64,000 nt of DNA from an uncultured Oscillospiraceae bacterium (GCA_934593275.1 CAKTQE010000006.1:1-64000), one strand, 5' to 3'. Numbered from the stretch's first letter, positions 48,455 to 58,642 are shown. The notes: generated from the letters alone by a model not told the origin. Made by a program: numbers and translations.

Positions 48455-50771
48455 CAAATGTCACTCTCTGGGTCAGGTATTTTTCTCCGTTGACGTACAA
48501 ATCATATTCCTTGGTGCCGCTGCCGGTAAGCTCTACGGTATAATCCGTCACCCCGGCGGGGATTCTCTGGTCCTCCACAATGGCGATGCCATCCTGCAAA
48601 ATGGTCAGCAGGTAGCTCTCCTCCCGGTTTGGTACCGTAAAGCGAACGGCCACGGTGGTCTCCTTGGGGGCGGTAGGCTGGGTGGATTCCTCGGTGGTGG
48701 CTGTGGTGCCGCTTTCGCTTGTTTTGCTGCCGTCAGACAGCCGCAGCAAAATTTCCTCACCCAGTTTGAGAACCGTATCCTTTTTCACGGACTGGTAAAC
48801 CACTTCCCCCTTGGGGCGGTCACTTTTGGCGGTTTCGGTGCGGACATTGGTAAAGCCCAGTTCCGTCAGCTGCTTGATGGCGGTTTCAGAGTAAATGCCC
48901 ACCACATTGGGCATCACCCCGGTTTCCGGCCCGGAGCTGATATAAACCGTTACGGTCTGACCGGAAGTGAGGACGGCACCCACCTTGGGGTCTGTTCTCG
49001 TTACATTGCCCTTTTGTACATAGGCACTGGACTCTGACTTTTCCGTGATCTGGATGTCCCGCAGCTGGCCCAGCAGCTCCAGAGCCGCCTCCCGGGTCAT
49101 ATCCACCACATTGGGCATGGCCACGTTCTGGGGTCCGGTGCTGACCCAGATGCTGATGGTCTGGCCATCGGTCAGCTGGGTGCCGCTGGCAGGGTCTGTG
49201 CGGATCACCTTTCCCGCCTCCACCGTATCACTGGCTTCCTGACGGATCAGGGGTACGAACTTCTGGCCTGTAAGATAGGAACGGGCCTCTTCCAGGCTGA
49301 CGCCAACCAGGTCTTCCATGACTTTCACCGTTGGCTCCTCCCCCAGGCTCACGGTAATGACGATTTCCGTCCCCTTGGAGACCTTGCTGCCTCCCGCCGG
49401 TTCCTGGGCCATGATCTGGCCTTTTTTATAGGTATCGTCATATTGCTGTGGTTGGAATCGGATGCTGAAATCCGAGTATTTGCTGATCAGTTCATCGGAA
49501 TAGTCCACACCGATGAGATAAGGCACCTCCACCAGGTCTTTGTCCTTGTTGAGAAGCGCGCCATTGAACACGGCAATGAGGAACGCCCCGATGGCCAGCA
49601 CCGCCACCACGCTGCAAGTGATCACCGCAATGGTCGCGATCCGGTTTCGCTCTTCCCGTTTGCGCTGTTCCTCCCGTTTGCGCTGCATGGCCGCCCGCCG
49701 TACCGCCTCGGTATTCTGGGTGTTGCTCTGGCGGCGGCTATTGTCTGTGGTGGCTGCCGGACGGCGGGGTGGCTGCTGTCCAGGCTGGGTCGGGACTCTG
49801 CCGGTGTTTCCGGTGCGAACCTGGGGATTGGCGGAACGGGATGCCGCCACCCGCTCCGCGGTGGACTTGGGATAGGTCTGAGGGATGCCCCGGATGGCAA
49901 TGGGATGCTCCGAGGGGGCAGAGGCCTGGTAATGGAAGTCCATGGTGGGGTTCTTCCGGAACTCCTCCATATCCTGAATCATTTCTGTAGCCGAGGCATA
50001 CCGGTCCTTGGGGTCTAAGGCCATGCCCTTTAGGATGATCTGTTCCAGGCCCATGGGAATATTGGGATTCAGGGTAGAGGGCTTGGGTGCGCCGCCGTTG
50101 ATATGCTGGATGGCCACGGCCACCGGGGATTCCCCGTCAAAAGGGGGCCGTCCGGTCATCATTTCGTACATGACAACGCTGAGGGAGTAAATATCGGACC
50201 GGCTGTCCGTATAGCCGCCCTTGGCCTGTTCCGGGGAAATGTAGTGAACGGAACCCAGGGCCTCTTTGGTCAGGGTGTTGCTTTTGCTCATGACCCGGGC
50301 AATGCCAAAGTCCATGACCTTGACGCTGCCGTCTTTCAGCACCATGACGTTGTGGGGCTTAATGTCCCGGTGGACGATGCCCCGGCTGTGGGCATGTTCC
50401 AGGCCCCGGGCGATCTGCATGGCGAAATGCAGCGTCTCTTTCCAATTGAGAACGCCCTTGACCTCCATATATTGCTTTAAGGAGATGCCATCGATCAGCT
50501 CCATGACGATGTAGTTTGCCGCATTGGAAGATGAAACGTCATAGACCTGGACGATGTTGGGATGGCTCAGCATGGCCACCGCCTCTCCCTCCGCCCGGAA
50601 CCGGCGGCGGAATTCTTCATCTCCGGAAAATTCGTCTTTTAAGATTTTGATGGCCACCAGCCGGTTGAGCCGATGGTCCAACGCCTTGTATACAACTGCC
50701 ATACCGCCGGTGCCGATGACCTCCAGGACCTCGTACCGATCATCCAGCAGCCGTCCAATATATTGATTCAT
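48447..50771 (-). CDS. prkC: PASTA-domain Ser/Thr protein kinase
   Basis: 774 residues. The kinase domain has glycine loop GTGGMA (20-25), Lys42, HRD (134-136) and DFG (154-156). A low-complexity linker with RxxNPQVR follows at about 300-370, then a membrane helix (IAVITCSVVAVLAIGAFLIA, about 381-400) and four PASTA domains (about 413-680). These bind muropeptides or lipid II in other Firmicutes. A further C-terminal segment of about 90 residues ends in an extracellular beta-rich part. The next gene upstream is the cognate phosphatase, the usual pair controlling growth and cell-wall synthesis. Confidence 0.97.
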   Translation of the reverse strand: MNQYIGRLLDDRYEVLEVIGTGGMAVVYKALDHRLNRLVAIKILKDEFSGDEEFRRRFRAEGEAVAMLSHPNIVQVYDVSSSNAANYIVMELIDGISLKQYMEVKGVLNWKETLHFAMQIARGLEHAHSRGIVHRDIKPHNVMVLKDGSVKVMDFGIARVMSKSNTLTKEALGSVHYISPEQAKGGYTDSRSDIYSLSVVMYEMMTGRPPFDGESPVAVAIQHINGGAPKPSTLNPNIPMGLEQIILKGMALDPKDRYASATEMIQDMEEFRKNPTMDFHYQASAPSEHPIAIRGIPQTYPKSTAERVAASRSANPQVRTGNTGRVPTQPGQQPPRRPAATTDNSRRQSNTQNTEAVRRAAMQRKREEQRKREERNRIATIAVITCSVVAVLAIGAFLIAVFNGALLNKDKDLVEVPYLIGVDYSDELISKYSDFSIRFQPQQYDDTYKKGQIMAQEPAGGSKVSKGTEIVITVSLGEEPTVKVMEDLVGVSLEEARSYLTGQKFVPLIRQEASDTVEAGKVIRTDPASGTQLTDGQTISIWVSTGPQNVAMPNVVDMTREAALELLGQLRDIQITEKSESSAYVQKGNVTRTDPKVGAVLTSGQTVTVYISSGPETGVMPNVVGIYSETAIKQLTELGFTNVRTETAKSDRPKGEVVYQSVKKDTVLKLGEEILLRLSDGSKTSESGTTATTEESTQPTAPKETTVAVRFTVPNREESYLLTILQDGIAIVEDQRIPAGVTDYTVELTGSGTKEYDLYVNGEKYLTQRVTFDG

Positions 50772-50793
50772 ATTGCCGCTCCTTTCTGATCGG

Positions 50794-51525
50794 TCATATC
50801 GACACCAGGATGCTGGTCACATTGTCCGGGGAACCCCGCAGCTTGGCAATGTCCAGCAGCCGTTTGCAGCACTTCTGTTTGTTGACCCCATGGACCACCT
50901 CAAACAGGATTTCCTGGTCGTCCAGCATATTGCTCAGGCCGTCAGAGCAAAGCAGCAGATAGCTGCCTTTGCCCAACTCCTGGCGGTAAAGGTCACACAA
51001 AATGGTAGGCTCGGTACCCACCGCCCGGGTAATGAGGTTTTTCCCCGGGAAGGTCTTGGCGGTTTCCGGCGTCAGTTCTCCCCGGTCCACCATCATCTGC
51101 ACCACGGAATGGTCCTTGGTGACCTGACGGATGGAGCCGGAGGAAATGCTATAGCACCGGCTGTCCCCCACGTTGACGATGGACACCTGATTCTTTCGGA
51201 TCAGGGCCGCCACCAGGGTGGTCCCCATGCCGTAAAACTCCTCAAACTGGTTGGCCTGGTCATAGACCGTGAAGTTGGCCAGTTTTACGGCACTGCGGAG
51301 GATCATATCGCACTTGTCCCAGTCCGCACCGGAAGACCAGCTGCGCTTGACCTCCTGGACGAACACATCCACCGCCAGAGAACTGGCAATGTTGCCGGAC
51401 TTGGCACCGCCCATGCCGTCGCAGACCACGCACAGCAGGCTTCCCCGTCCCAGTTTTTCAATATGAAAGGCATCCTGATTCTGTTTGCGGACACACCCCT
51501 GGTCCGTCAGACCCCAGCTTTGCAT
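50794..51525 (-). CDS. PP2C-family Ser/Thr phosphatase (Stp/PrpC)
   Basis: 243 residues with the PP2C motifs: GCVRKQNQDAF, CVVCDGMGGAKSGNIAS, VNVGDSRCY, TKDHSVVQ and LLCSDGLSNML. The aspartates bind the two metal ions. It removes phosphates added by the PASTA kinase that follows. Start at 51525, with GAGAGG 8 nt upstream, chosen over an upstream GTG. It lies 22 bp before prkC. Confidence 0.96.
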   Translation of the reverse strand: MQSWGLTDQGCVRKQNQDAFHIEKLGRGSLLCVVCDGMGGAKSGNIASSLAVDVFVQEVKRSWSSGADWDKCDMILRSAVKLANFTVYDQANQFEEFYGMGTTLVAALIRKNQVSIVNVGDSRCYSISSGSIRQVTKDHSVVQMMVDRGELTPETAKTFPGKNLITRAVGTEPTILCDLYRQELGKGSYLLLCSDGLSNMLDDQEILFEVVHGVNKQKCCKRLLDIAKLRGSPDNVTSILVSI

Positions 51526-51550
51526 GGCTTGCACCTCTCTTTTTATCTGA

Positions 51551-52582
51551 TCAGTTTTCTTTGTTCTTCGTGTATTTTCTTCTCAACTGGCCGCAGGAGG
51601 CATCAATGTCCCCGCCCAAAGTCCTGCGGACCGTGGCAGGAATGCCCCCCTCTTCCAAGGTTTTCTGGAACAGGGCCACCGCCTCCCGGGAACTGGGCTT
51701 CAAGGGGCTTTCCTCTACGTGGTTCAAGGGGATGAGATTAAAGTGGCAGGGAAGCCCTTTCATCCGCCGCAGCAGTTCCTTGGCGTTTTCCCGGCTGTCG
51801 TTGACCCCGGCAATCATGGCGTATTCAAAGGAAATGCGCCGGGATGTGGCATCGTAGTACCGGCGGCAGGCGTCGATCAGCTCCTGGCTGGGATAGGCCT
51901 TGTTCACCGGCATGATCCGGTCCCGAATGCCGTCATTGGGCGCGTGGAGGGAAACGGAAAGAGTCAGCTGCAAATTCCGCTTGGCCAGTTCGTCGATCTT
52001 CGGCACCAGGCCGCAGGTGGACAGGCTGATATGCCGCATGGAGATGTTCATGCCCTCCGGGCTGTTGACCAGCTCCAAAAAACGCATCACATTGTCAAAG
52101 TTGTCCAGCGGCTCTCCGATGCCCATCAGCACAATATGAGAAATGGGCATACCGGAATCCACCTGGGTAAACAGCACCTGGTCCAGCATTTCGTAAGGCT
52201 CCAACCGCCGCACCAGCCCGCCCAAGGTGGAAGCGCAGAACGCGCAGCCCATGCGGCAGCCCACCTCCGTGGAAATGCACACGGTATTTCCGTAGTGATA
52301 GCGCATAAAGACGGTCTCCACACAGTTACCGTCAGAAAGCTCCCACAGGTATTTGATGGTACCGTCCCGCTGGGACTCCTGCTTCCGAACCACCTGGGGG
52401 GCCAGAATGGGGTAGTCCCGTTCCAGAGTCTCCCGGAGGTTTTTTGGCAGGTTGGTCATTTCCGCATAGCTGCGCACACCCTTGTGGAGCCAGCTATAGA
52501 CCTGCTTTGCCCGAAAGGCGGGCTGACCCAAGTCCCGGAACAGGCCGGTCATTTCCTGCAAGGTCATGGATTTGATGTTCAT
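51551..52582 (-). CDS. rlmN: 23S rRNA (adenine2503-C2)-methyltransferase RlmN
   Basis: 343 residues; radical SAM. The iron-sulfur motif CRMGCAFC lies in STEVGCRMGCAFCAST at about 106. The catalytic cysteines are in the motif and near the C-terminus (GGDIDASCGQL). It methylates A2503 of 23S rRNA and some tRNA. Start at 52582 with GGAGG upstream; the longer frame has no ribosome site. It overlaps the rsmB stop by 4 bp. Confidence 0.97.
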   Translation of the reverse strand: MNIKSMTLQEMTGLFRDLGQPAFRAKQVYSWLHKGVRSYAEMTNLPKNLRETLERDYPILAPQVVRKQESQRDGTIKYLWELSDGNCVETVFMRYHYGNTVCISTEVGCRMGCAFCASTLGGLVRRLEPYEMLDQVLFTQVDSGMPISHIVLMGIGEPLDNFDNVMRFLELVNSPEGMNISMRHISLSTCGLVPKIDELAKRNLQLTLSVSLHAPNDGIRDRIMPVNKAYPSQELIDACRRYYDATSRRISFEYAMIAGVNDSRENAKELLRRMKGLPCHFNLIPLNHVEESPLKPSSREAVALFQKTLEEGGIPATVRRTLGGDIDASCGQLRRKYTKNKEN

Positions 52583-53886
52583 AGTTGCCTCCGCATTTTG
52601 GAAATAAAGAACCCATCGGTGTCCCACTGTCCCGGCAAAAGGGTCAGCATCCCGGTGGTATTCTCCGGGAAAACTTCCGGAAGGGGCAGCTTTTCAAGAG
52701 AAAAATCCGGATGTGTCTTTAAAAAGTCCTCTACCACATCCTGATTTTCTCCGGGCAGCAGGGTACAGGTGGAGTAGAGCAGCACACCGCCTTTTTTCAC
52801 GTATCGGGCCTGATTGGCAAGGATTTTCTTTTGCAGGGCCGGTAGGGCTTCATTCTCTTTTAAATCCCGGTAGCGAATATCCGGCTTTTTTCGGATGATG
52901 CCCAGACCGGAGCAGGGGGCATCCACCAGTACGGCATCCATAGCCCCCTCCCACTCCGGCACAAATTCCGAAGCATCCTGGAGCCGGGCCTGTAGGCTTT
53001 CAATGCCCAAACGGCTGGCCCCGTTTTCAATCAGCTTGATTTTATGGGGGTGGACATCGCAGGAGCAAATGCTGCCTGTCCCCGCCATGGCCATGGCGGC
53101 GGCAAAGCTTTTGCCCCCGGGAGCGGCGCAGCAATCCAGCACCCGGAAGCCCTTTTGAAGTCCGGCACACCGGACACTCAAACGGCTGGCGGGGTCCTGG
53201 ACGTAAAACAGGCCCTGCTGAAAGGAGGGAAGCTTTTCAAGGCTTCCGGTGCTGCCCAGCACCAGGCACTCCGGCATCCAACCGTGGGGTTCGGCCTCCA
53301 CCCCCTCCCGGCGGAGCTGCTCCAAAAGGGCTGCGCCGTTGGTTTTCAGGGTGTTTACCTGGATAACGGTTTTAGGGGCTTCATTATTGGCTTTCAAAAC
53401 CCCTTCCAGACTGCCCTTGGGCAGGGCGGTTTTCAAAAGAGACACCAGCGGTGCCGGATGGCTGTAGCGGTCCTCAAAAGATGTTGGCTCCTGCAACGTT
53501 CCCTTGGTACGGACGGCATTGCGCAAAACCGCGTTTACCAGCCGGTCACAACCCGGCGCACCGTACTTTCTGGCCAGGGTCACCGATTCATTGACGGCGG
53601 CACTGTCCGGTATTTTATCCATATCGTAGATTTGATACAGTCCCATGTGCAGAATATCCCGCACCGCCGGGTGGAGCTTTTTAAGAGAGCCGGTGAGCAA
53701 TTGCCGGAGGTAAAAATCCAGCCGTCCCCGGTTCTGAACCACGCCGTAGCAAAGCCGGGTGGCCAGGGCCGCTTCCCGGGAATCCAGTTTGTCCCGGGCG
53801 ATGGTCTGCTTTAATACGGCATTGCTCCAACCGGACTGCCGTCTACAGGTGATCAGCGCATTCAGCGCCGTTTCCCGGGCAGCCAT
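52579..53886 (-). CDS. rsmB: 16S rRNA (cytosine967-C5)-methyltransferase RsmB
   Basis: 435 residues: an N-terminal NusB-like RNA-binding domain (about 1-130), then the methyltransferase domain with DCCAAPGGKSFAAAMAM (SAM site, about 247), DAPCSGLGIIRKKPD and the catalytic Cys in STCTLLPGEN. It touches the fmt stop at 53886. Confidence 0.96.
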   Translation of the reverse strand: MAARETALNALITCRRQSGWSNAVLKQTIARDKLDSREAALATRLCYGVVQNRGRLDFYLRQLLTGSLKKLHPAVRDILHMGLYQIYDMDKIPDSAAVNESVTLARKYGAPGCDRLVNAVLRNAVRTKGTLQEPTSFEDRYSHPAPLVSLLKTALPKGSLEGVLKANNEAPKTVIQVNTLKTNGAALLEQLRREGVEAEPHGWMPECLVLGSTGSLEKLPSFQQGLFYVQDPASRLSVRCAGLQKGFRVLDCCAAPGGKSFAAAMAMAGTGSICSCDVHPHKIKLIENGASRLGIESLQARLQDASEFVPEWEGAMDAVLVDAPCSGLGIIRKKPDIRYRDLKENEALPALQKKILANQARYVKKGGVLLYSTCTLLPGENQDVVEDFLKTHPDFSLEKLPLPEVFPENTTGMLTLLPGQWDTDGFFISKMRRQL

Positions 53887-54794
53887 CAGCCCTCCAGAGG
53901 ATGTCCCCGGAAGTAATCCGGTGCGTTCATCCGCTTGCCTCCCTGGGCCTGGAGACTTCTGATCTCCACGGCACCTTCTCCACAGGCAATGACCAGGCCG
54001 GTTTTGGTAAGGCCCAGAACCTGGCCGGGGGTGCCGGAGCCGGATACCACCCGGGTCTCGTGAACTTTAAAGGGCTGGCCGTGAAGTTCCATGGTGGCAA
54101 CGGGCCAGGGCTGCAGGCCCCGGACATGGTCGTGAACCTGCTGGGCGGTTTTGTTCCAGTCAATGGGACACATGGATTTATCCAGCATGGGGGCGAAGCT
54201 TACCTGGCTTTCGTCCTGCTTCACGCCCTCCACCGGGCCTTGGGAAAATCTCGTCAGGGTCTTGCTCAGAAGAGCCGCGCCCAGCACTGCCAGACGGTCC
54301 AGCAGTTCTCCCGCGGTCTCGTTTTCCCCAATGGGGGTTTTGGAAACATCGATAATATCACCGGCATCCATTTCCCGCTGCAAATACATGGCGGTCACGC
54401 CGGTTTCTTTCAGGCCGTCCAGCACCGCCCACTGGTAAGGAGCGGAACCCCGATACCGGGGCAGGATGCTGGCATGGATGTTGATGCAGCCCAGTGTCGG
54501 CACATCCAGCACTTTCTGGGGAAGAATTCTTCCGTAGGCCACCACGGCGCAGATGTCCGGCCGCAGCTGCCGCAGGGTCTCCACCGCTTCTTCCTCCCGA
54601 AAGGATTCCGGCTGGAATACGGGAATTCCGGCGGCAAGGGCGGTTTCCTTGACGGGGGAGGCGGTAAGCTTCATGCCTCTTCCCTTGGGGCGGTCCGGCT
54701 GGGTGTAAACGCCCACCACATCAAAGCCATCGGCCAGAATTTGTTTCAGGCAGGTCGCCGCAATGTCCGGCGTACCCATAAATACCACCCGCAT
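53886..54794 (-). CDS. fmt: Methionyl-tRNA formyltransferase
   Basis: 302 residues. The start is MRVVFMGTPDIAATCLKQIL. The active-site region has NIHASILPRYRGSAPYQWAV (Asn and His of the HxSLLP-type motif) and GVTAMYLQREMDAGDII. The Fmt C-terminal domain follows. It formylates initiator Met-tRNA, and the next enzyme, def, removes the formyl group. It lies 2 bp after def. Start at 54794, with GGGGAGGAA upstream. Confidence 0.97.
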   Translation of the reverse strand: MRVVFMGTPDIAATCLKQILADGFDVVGVYTQPDRPKGRGMKLTASPVKETALAAGIPVFQPESFREEEAVETLRQLRPDICAVVAYGRILPQKVLDVPTLGCINIHASILPRYRGSAPYQWAVLDGLKETGVTAMYLQREMDAGDIIDVSKTPIGENETAGELLDRLAVLGAALLSKTLTRFSQGPVEGVKQDESQVSFAPMLDKSMCPIDWNKTAQQVHDHVRGLQPWPVATMELHGQPFKVHETRVVSGSGTPGQVLGLTKTGLVIACGEGAVEIRSLQAQGGKRMNAPDYFRGHPLEG

Positions 54795-54796
54795 GT

Positions 54797-55270
54797 TTAT
54801 TCCTCCCCGTTCAGTTCTTCCTCGGTAAGGTACCGCTCCATGACCTCGGTGTAGACAATGCCATCCAGATGGTCCAGCTCGTGGCAGAAGCACCGGGCAA
54901 TGAGTTCCTCGCCCTCCACCTCAAACCAGTTGCCGTCCCGGTCCTGGGCGCGGACCTTGGCCACATTGGGCCGCTTTACCAGGCCGTATTTGCCGGGAAC
55001 GCTGAGACAGCCCTCGGCACCCTCCTGCTCGCCGCTGGTTTCCAGCAGTTCGGGGTTTACCAGTTCCAGCATTTCGTCTCCCAGGTCCACGATCACCACC
55101 CGCCGGAGAATGCCCACCTGGGGGGCAGCCAGGCCAACGCCGTTGGCATCCAGCAGGGTTTCTTTCATATCGTCCAAAAGCTTCCACAGCTTCTTGTCAA
55201 ATTTTTCCACCGGACGGCAAACCTTGTGCAGACAAGGCTCCTCAACCGTCAGAATTTTCCTCAGTCCCAT
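54797..55270 (-). CDS. def: Peptide deformylase
   Basis: 157 residues. The three motifs are present: GVGLAAPQVG, EGCLSVPG (metal-binding Cys) and CHELDHLDG (two His and the catalytic Glu). It removes the N-formyl group from new proteins. The start at 55270 has AGGAGAAGG upstream; the longer reading frame has none. It lies 81 bp after priA. Confidence 0.97.
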   Translation of the reverse strand: MGLRKILTVEEPCLHKVCRPVEKFDKKLWKLLDDMKETLLDANGVGLAAPQVGILRRVVIVDLGDEMLELVNPELLETSGEQEGAEGCLSVPGKYGLVKRPNVAKVRAQDRDGNWFEVEGEELIARCFCHELDHLDGIVYTEVMERYLTEEELNGEE

Positions 55271-55351
55271 GATTCTTCTCCTTCTCCTTAAAGACTGCCA
55301 ATGAAAATCCATCCATGAGAGAATTCCCTGATTTTCCACGTGGCACCCCCA

Positions 55352-57799
55352 TCATTCAAATCCGTTTACATCTAAAAAGGCACTGACGCCCCGCATTTTG
55401 CTGTCCTTTCCGAAAGCACACAGCACATAGGCCAAGGCCCCCCGGGTGCCTTTGTCCAGGCGGCAGCGGATGGTCAGTCGATAGCGATATTGATAGTTGA
55501 TTTTCGGCACCGGACTGGGGGCCGGTCCCAGGCACTCCATAGCCAGTGCGCCAAAGGTGCCGCTTTTTTGCAGAGCCAACAGGCTGTCCCGGAATTTTAC
55601 CGCCCCCAGCAGCACCTGTTCTTCCCGTTCGCCTTGAAAGGCGGCAATCACCGAGTCCAGAAAAGGCGGGGCGTTCTGGATTTGCCGCAGACGGATTTCC
55701 AGTTCATAAAACCGCTCATAGTCCTGGTCTGCTGCCATGCGGATCAATTCATGGTTGGGGGCCATGGTCTGGATCATGGCCTGGCCTGGGAAATCACCCC
55801 GGCCCGCCCGACCCACCACCTGGGTCAGCATATCAAAAGTGGTCTCCCCCGCCCGGAAGCCGCCGGTAAACAGGCTCAAATCCCCGTCCAGCACCCCGAC
55901 CAGGGTCACATTGGGCAGATCCAGGCCCTTGGCAACCATCTGGGTACCCAGTAGGATTTTTTGCTCCCCTGCCCGGAATCTAGCAAGAATGGCCTCATGG
56001 GGGTTGGCGGCACTGACGGTATCCGCATCCATCCGGGCAACAGGCACATCGGGAAACAGTTCCGCCAGCTCCTGCTGGACCCGCTGGGTGCCGGTTCCCA
56101 GGGTTTTGAGGGGGCCGCCGCATTTGGGACACCGGTCCGGCACCGGCATGGAAAAGCCACAGTAGTGACACATGAGCCGCCGGTTGGCACTGTGATAGGT
56201 CAGCCGTTCATTGCACCTGGGACACTCCGGGGCCTCCCCGCAGTCTACGCACACCAAGGCCCGGGCGTTTCCCCGGCGGTTGAGCAGCAAAATCGCCTGT
56301 TTGCCCGCCTCCACCGTGTCGCAAATGGCCTGACGCAGAGGGTAACTCAGGCAGCCGTCATTGCCCAGCTTTAATTCTTCCCGCATATCTACAATAGTAA
56401 CCTCCGGCAGAGGTCGCCCATTGTAGCGGTTTTGGAGCCGGTAGAGGGTGTATTCCCCCTGCCGCGCCCGATACATGCTTTCTACCGACGGCGTGGCGGA
56501 ACCCAGCAGTACCAAGGCCCGCTCTTTAACGCCCCGCCACATGGCCACCTCTTTGGCAGCATACCGGGGGGCGTTCTCCGATTTATAGGAATGCTCCTGT
56601 TCCTCATCCAGAATCACAAGGCCCAGGTTTTCGCAAGGGGCAAACACCGCCGAGCGGGTGCCTACAATGACCCGTGCCTGGCCCTGACGGACCCGTTTCC
56701 ACTGGTCATACCGCTCTGCCGGGGAGAGACTGGAATGGAGTACCGCCACCTGGCTGTCAAACCAGGCTGCCAGCAGCCCCAACAGTTGGGGGGTCAGGGC
56801 GATTTCCGGCACCATGAGAATGGCACTTTTGCCCTGGGCCAGGGTTTCCTCAATGAGCTTGATATAGACCGAGGTCTTTCCGGAGCCGGTGACGCCGTAA
56901 AGGAGGGCCACACCAGGCTTTTCCCGGCCCGCCTGGGTCAGCAAACCATCCAGGCAGTGCTGCTGGGCTTCATTCAGCACCAGGGGCTTTTCCACCGGGG
57001 CTTTTGGTATTTCCCGGCACCGCAGCACCGGTTTTTCCTCAAACGCCACAAGCCGAAGTTTTTCAAGTCTGGCAACGGTCTGCTGGGATGCACCGGTGTA
57101 ATAGCACACATCTTTCACACTGGCCGAACCCACCCCGCACAAAAGCCTTAAAACACTTCGCTGCATGGCGGCACTTTTGGGCCGGGAAGCGGCATAGTCC
57201 ATGGCCTGTTCCACAGGGACCGCCAGCAGCACCATCCGCTGGGTCTTGTCCCGGGTCTTTTGCAGCAGTTCCTTTTGGGCGGTGATCCATTTCTTCCTGG
57301 CAAGATACCGCAGGGCCTCCTGCCGTTTCTCCTCCTCCGGGATGCAAGCGACGAGGGCCGGTTCCCGGCACGCACCGCCCAGATCCCGCAGGGTCTGCAA
57401 AATCAGCAAGGCCCCGTCTTTTTTGATGTTGGCCGTCTCCCAGCTTCGGTCTTCGGTGAGACTGTAGGTGTCTTCCCCCCGAAACCACAGACCCCCGGGC
57501 AGCATTGCCCGGGCAGCATCGTAAAACGAGCAGAAATACCGCTCCCGCAGGAAAGCCGCCAAACGCAGCTGCAAAGGGGTCAGCACCGGTTCTTCATCCA
57601 GTGCCTTTAAAACGGTTTTCAGCTTTTCCTCCGGTCCCTGGAAGAGGGTCACCACAATGCCCTCGGCATCGGTGTTGCCCCGGCCAAAGGGGACCTGGAC
57701 CCTGCACCCGGGCCGCAAGTCCATGTCCTGAGGGATCCGGTAGGAATAGAGTTTATCAATGGCAAAGGTTGCCGCGGATACGGCAATTCCGGCAATCAT
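55352..57799 (-). CDS. priA: Primosomal replication protein N' (helicase PriA)
   Basis: 815 residues: a 3'-to-5' helicase that restarts stalled forks. Walker A GVTGSGKTS lies at about 302 and DEEQ (Walker B, DEEQEHSYK) follows. The zinc region has CVDCG, CPRCN, CHYCG and CPKCG. The N-terminal DNA-binding domain is complete. It lies between rpoZ and def; coaBC, which often sits here in Firmicutes, is not present. Confidence 0.96.
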   Translation of the reverse strand: MIAGIAVSAATFAIDKLYSYRIPQDMDLRPGCRVQVPFGRGNTDAEGIVVTLFQGPEEKLKTVLKALDEEPVLTPLQLRLAAFLRERYFCSFYDAARAMLPGGLWFRGEDTYSLTEDRSWETANIKKDGALLILQTLRDLGGACREPALVACIPEEEKRQEALRYLARKKWITAQKELLQKTRDKTQRMVLLAVPVEQAMDYAASRPKSAAMQRSVLRLLCGVGSASVKDVCYYTGASQQTVARLEKLRLVAFEEKPVLRCREIPKAPVEKPLVLNEAQQHCLDGLLTQAGREKPGVALLYGVTGSGKTSVYIKLIEETLAQGKSAILMVPEIALTPQLLGLLAAWFDSQVAVLHSSLSPAERYDQWKRVRQGQARVIVGTRSAVFAPCENLGLVILDEEQEHSYKSENAPRYAAKEVAMWRGVKERALVLLGSATPSVESMYRARQGEYTLYRLQNRYNGRPLPEVTIVDMREELKLGNDGCLSYPLRQAICDTVEAGKQAILLLNRRGNARALVCVDCGEAPECPRCNERLTYHSANRRLMCHYCGFSMPVPDRCPKCGGPLKTLGTGTQRVQQELAELFPDVPVARMDADTVSAANPHEAILARFRAGEQKILLGTQMVAKGLDLPNVTLVGVLDGDLSLFTGGFRAGETTFDMLTQVVGRAGRGDFPGQAMIQTMAPNHELIRMAADQDYERFYELEIRLRQIQNAPPFLDSVIAAFQGEREEQVLLGAVKFRDSLLALQKSGTFGALAMECLGPAPSPVPKINYQYRYRLTIRCRLDKGTRGALAYVLCAFGKDSKMRGVSAFLDVNGFE

Positions 57800-57829
57800 A
57801 CTTGTTCCTCCCGTCCCCGCCTGGGACTC

Positions 57830-58036
57830 TTACTTCTTGTACTCTTCCTTTACGGAAGCACTGAGCTTTCCGTCAGCCACTTCCTGGATGGCCAGGGTCA
57901 CAGGCTTCTCCGGCAGGTCCTCGTGGAACTCCTCGGCCTCGGCAGCGATCTGACGCGCCCGGTGGGCTACCAGATTGACCAGCAAATAACGGCTTTCAAC
58001 TTTGGTCAGCAAATCAGCAACAGGTGGATACAGCAT
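57830..58036 (-). CDS. rpoZ: DNA-directed RNA polymerase subunit omega
   Basis: 68 residues: PPVADLLTKVESRYLLVNLV then AHRARQIAAEAEEFH, the omega core. It helps assemble beta'. It sits between gmk and priA, its usual place, and its start has GGAGGAAT upstream. Confidence 0.93.
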   Translation of the reverse strand: MLYPPVADLLTKVESRYLLVNLVAHRARQIAAEAEEFHEDLPEKPVTLAIQEVADGKLSASVKEEYKK

Positions 58037-58099
58037 TCTAATTCCTCCAATAAAATATAAGGTTTTCTATAATCAATGAATAAAGGATTTGGTTTATTT

Positions 58100-58642
58100 T
58101 TATTGATCGATGAGCTTGAGAATTTCCTGAGCGCAGCGTTCCGCATTGTCATTGACCACCACACGGTCATACCAGCTGCGCTGCTCCATCTCCCATTTGG
58201 CCCGCTCCATGCGGATGGCGATCTGGTCCTCAGGGGTGTCGTTCCGGCCCCGAAGCCGCCGTTCCAGTTCCTCCACAGAGGGGGGCATGATGAAAACCAG
58301 CACCGCCTCCGGGTAATTGTTTTTGACGTTTCTGGCACCGTTTGGCTCAATGTCCAGCAGCACATGGCCCTTTTTACGTTTTTCCTCTACCTGGGCCTTG
58401 GGGGTGCCGTAATAGTTCTTTGCGTGTTCGTCATATTCCAGCATTTCCCCCCGGGCAATCATATCCTCAAAGGTCTCCCGGGTGACGAAATAATAGTCCT
58501 GGCCGTCCACTTCCCCAGGCCTGGGGGGCCGGGTGGTTGCGGACACGGAAAAGAACAGATCCTGTCGTTGCGCCATCATGGCTTTCACAACGGTACCCTT
58601 TCCCACGCCGGAGGCACCGGAAATCACAATCAGCTTTCCCAC
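58100..58642 (-). CDS. gmk: Guanylate kinase
   Basis: 180 residues; phosphorylates GMP. The P-loop GASGVGKGTV is at about 8-17. The GMP site TTRPPRPGEVDGQDYYFVTR follows, then EYDEHAKNYYGTPK. It lies directly against remA. Confidence 0.98.
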   Translation of the reverse strand: MGKLIVISGASGVGKGTVVKAMMAQRQDLFFSVSATTRPPRPGEVDGQDYYFVTRETFEDMIARGEMLEYDEHAKNYYGTPKAQVEEKRKKGHVLLDIEPNGARNVKNNYPEAVLVFIMPPSVEELERRLRGRNDTPEDQIAIRMERAKWEMEQRSWYDRVVVNDNAERCAQEILKLIDQ

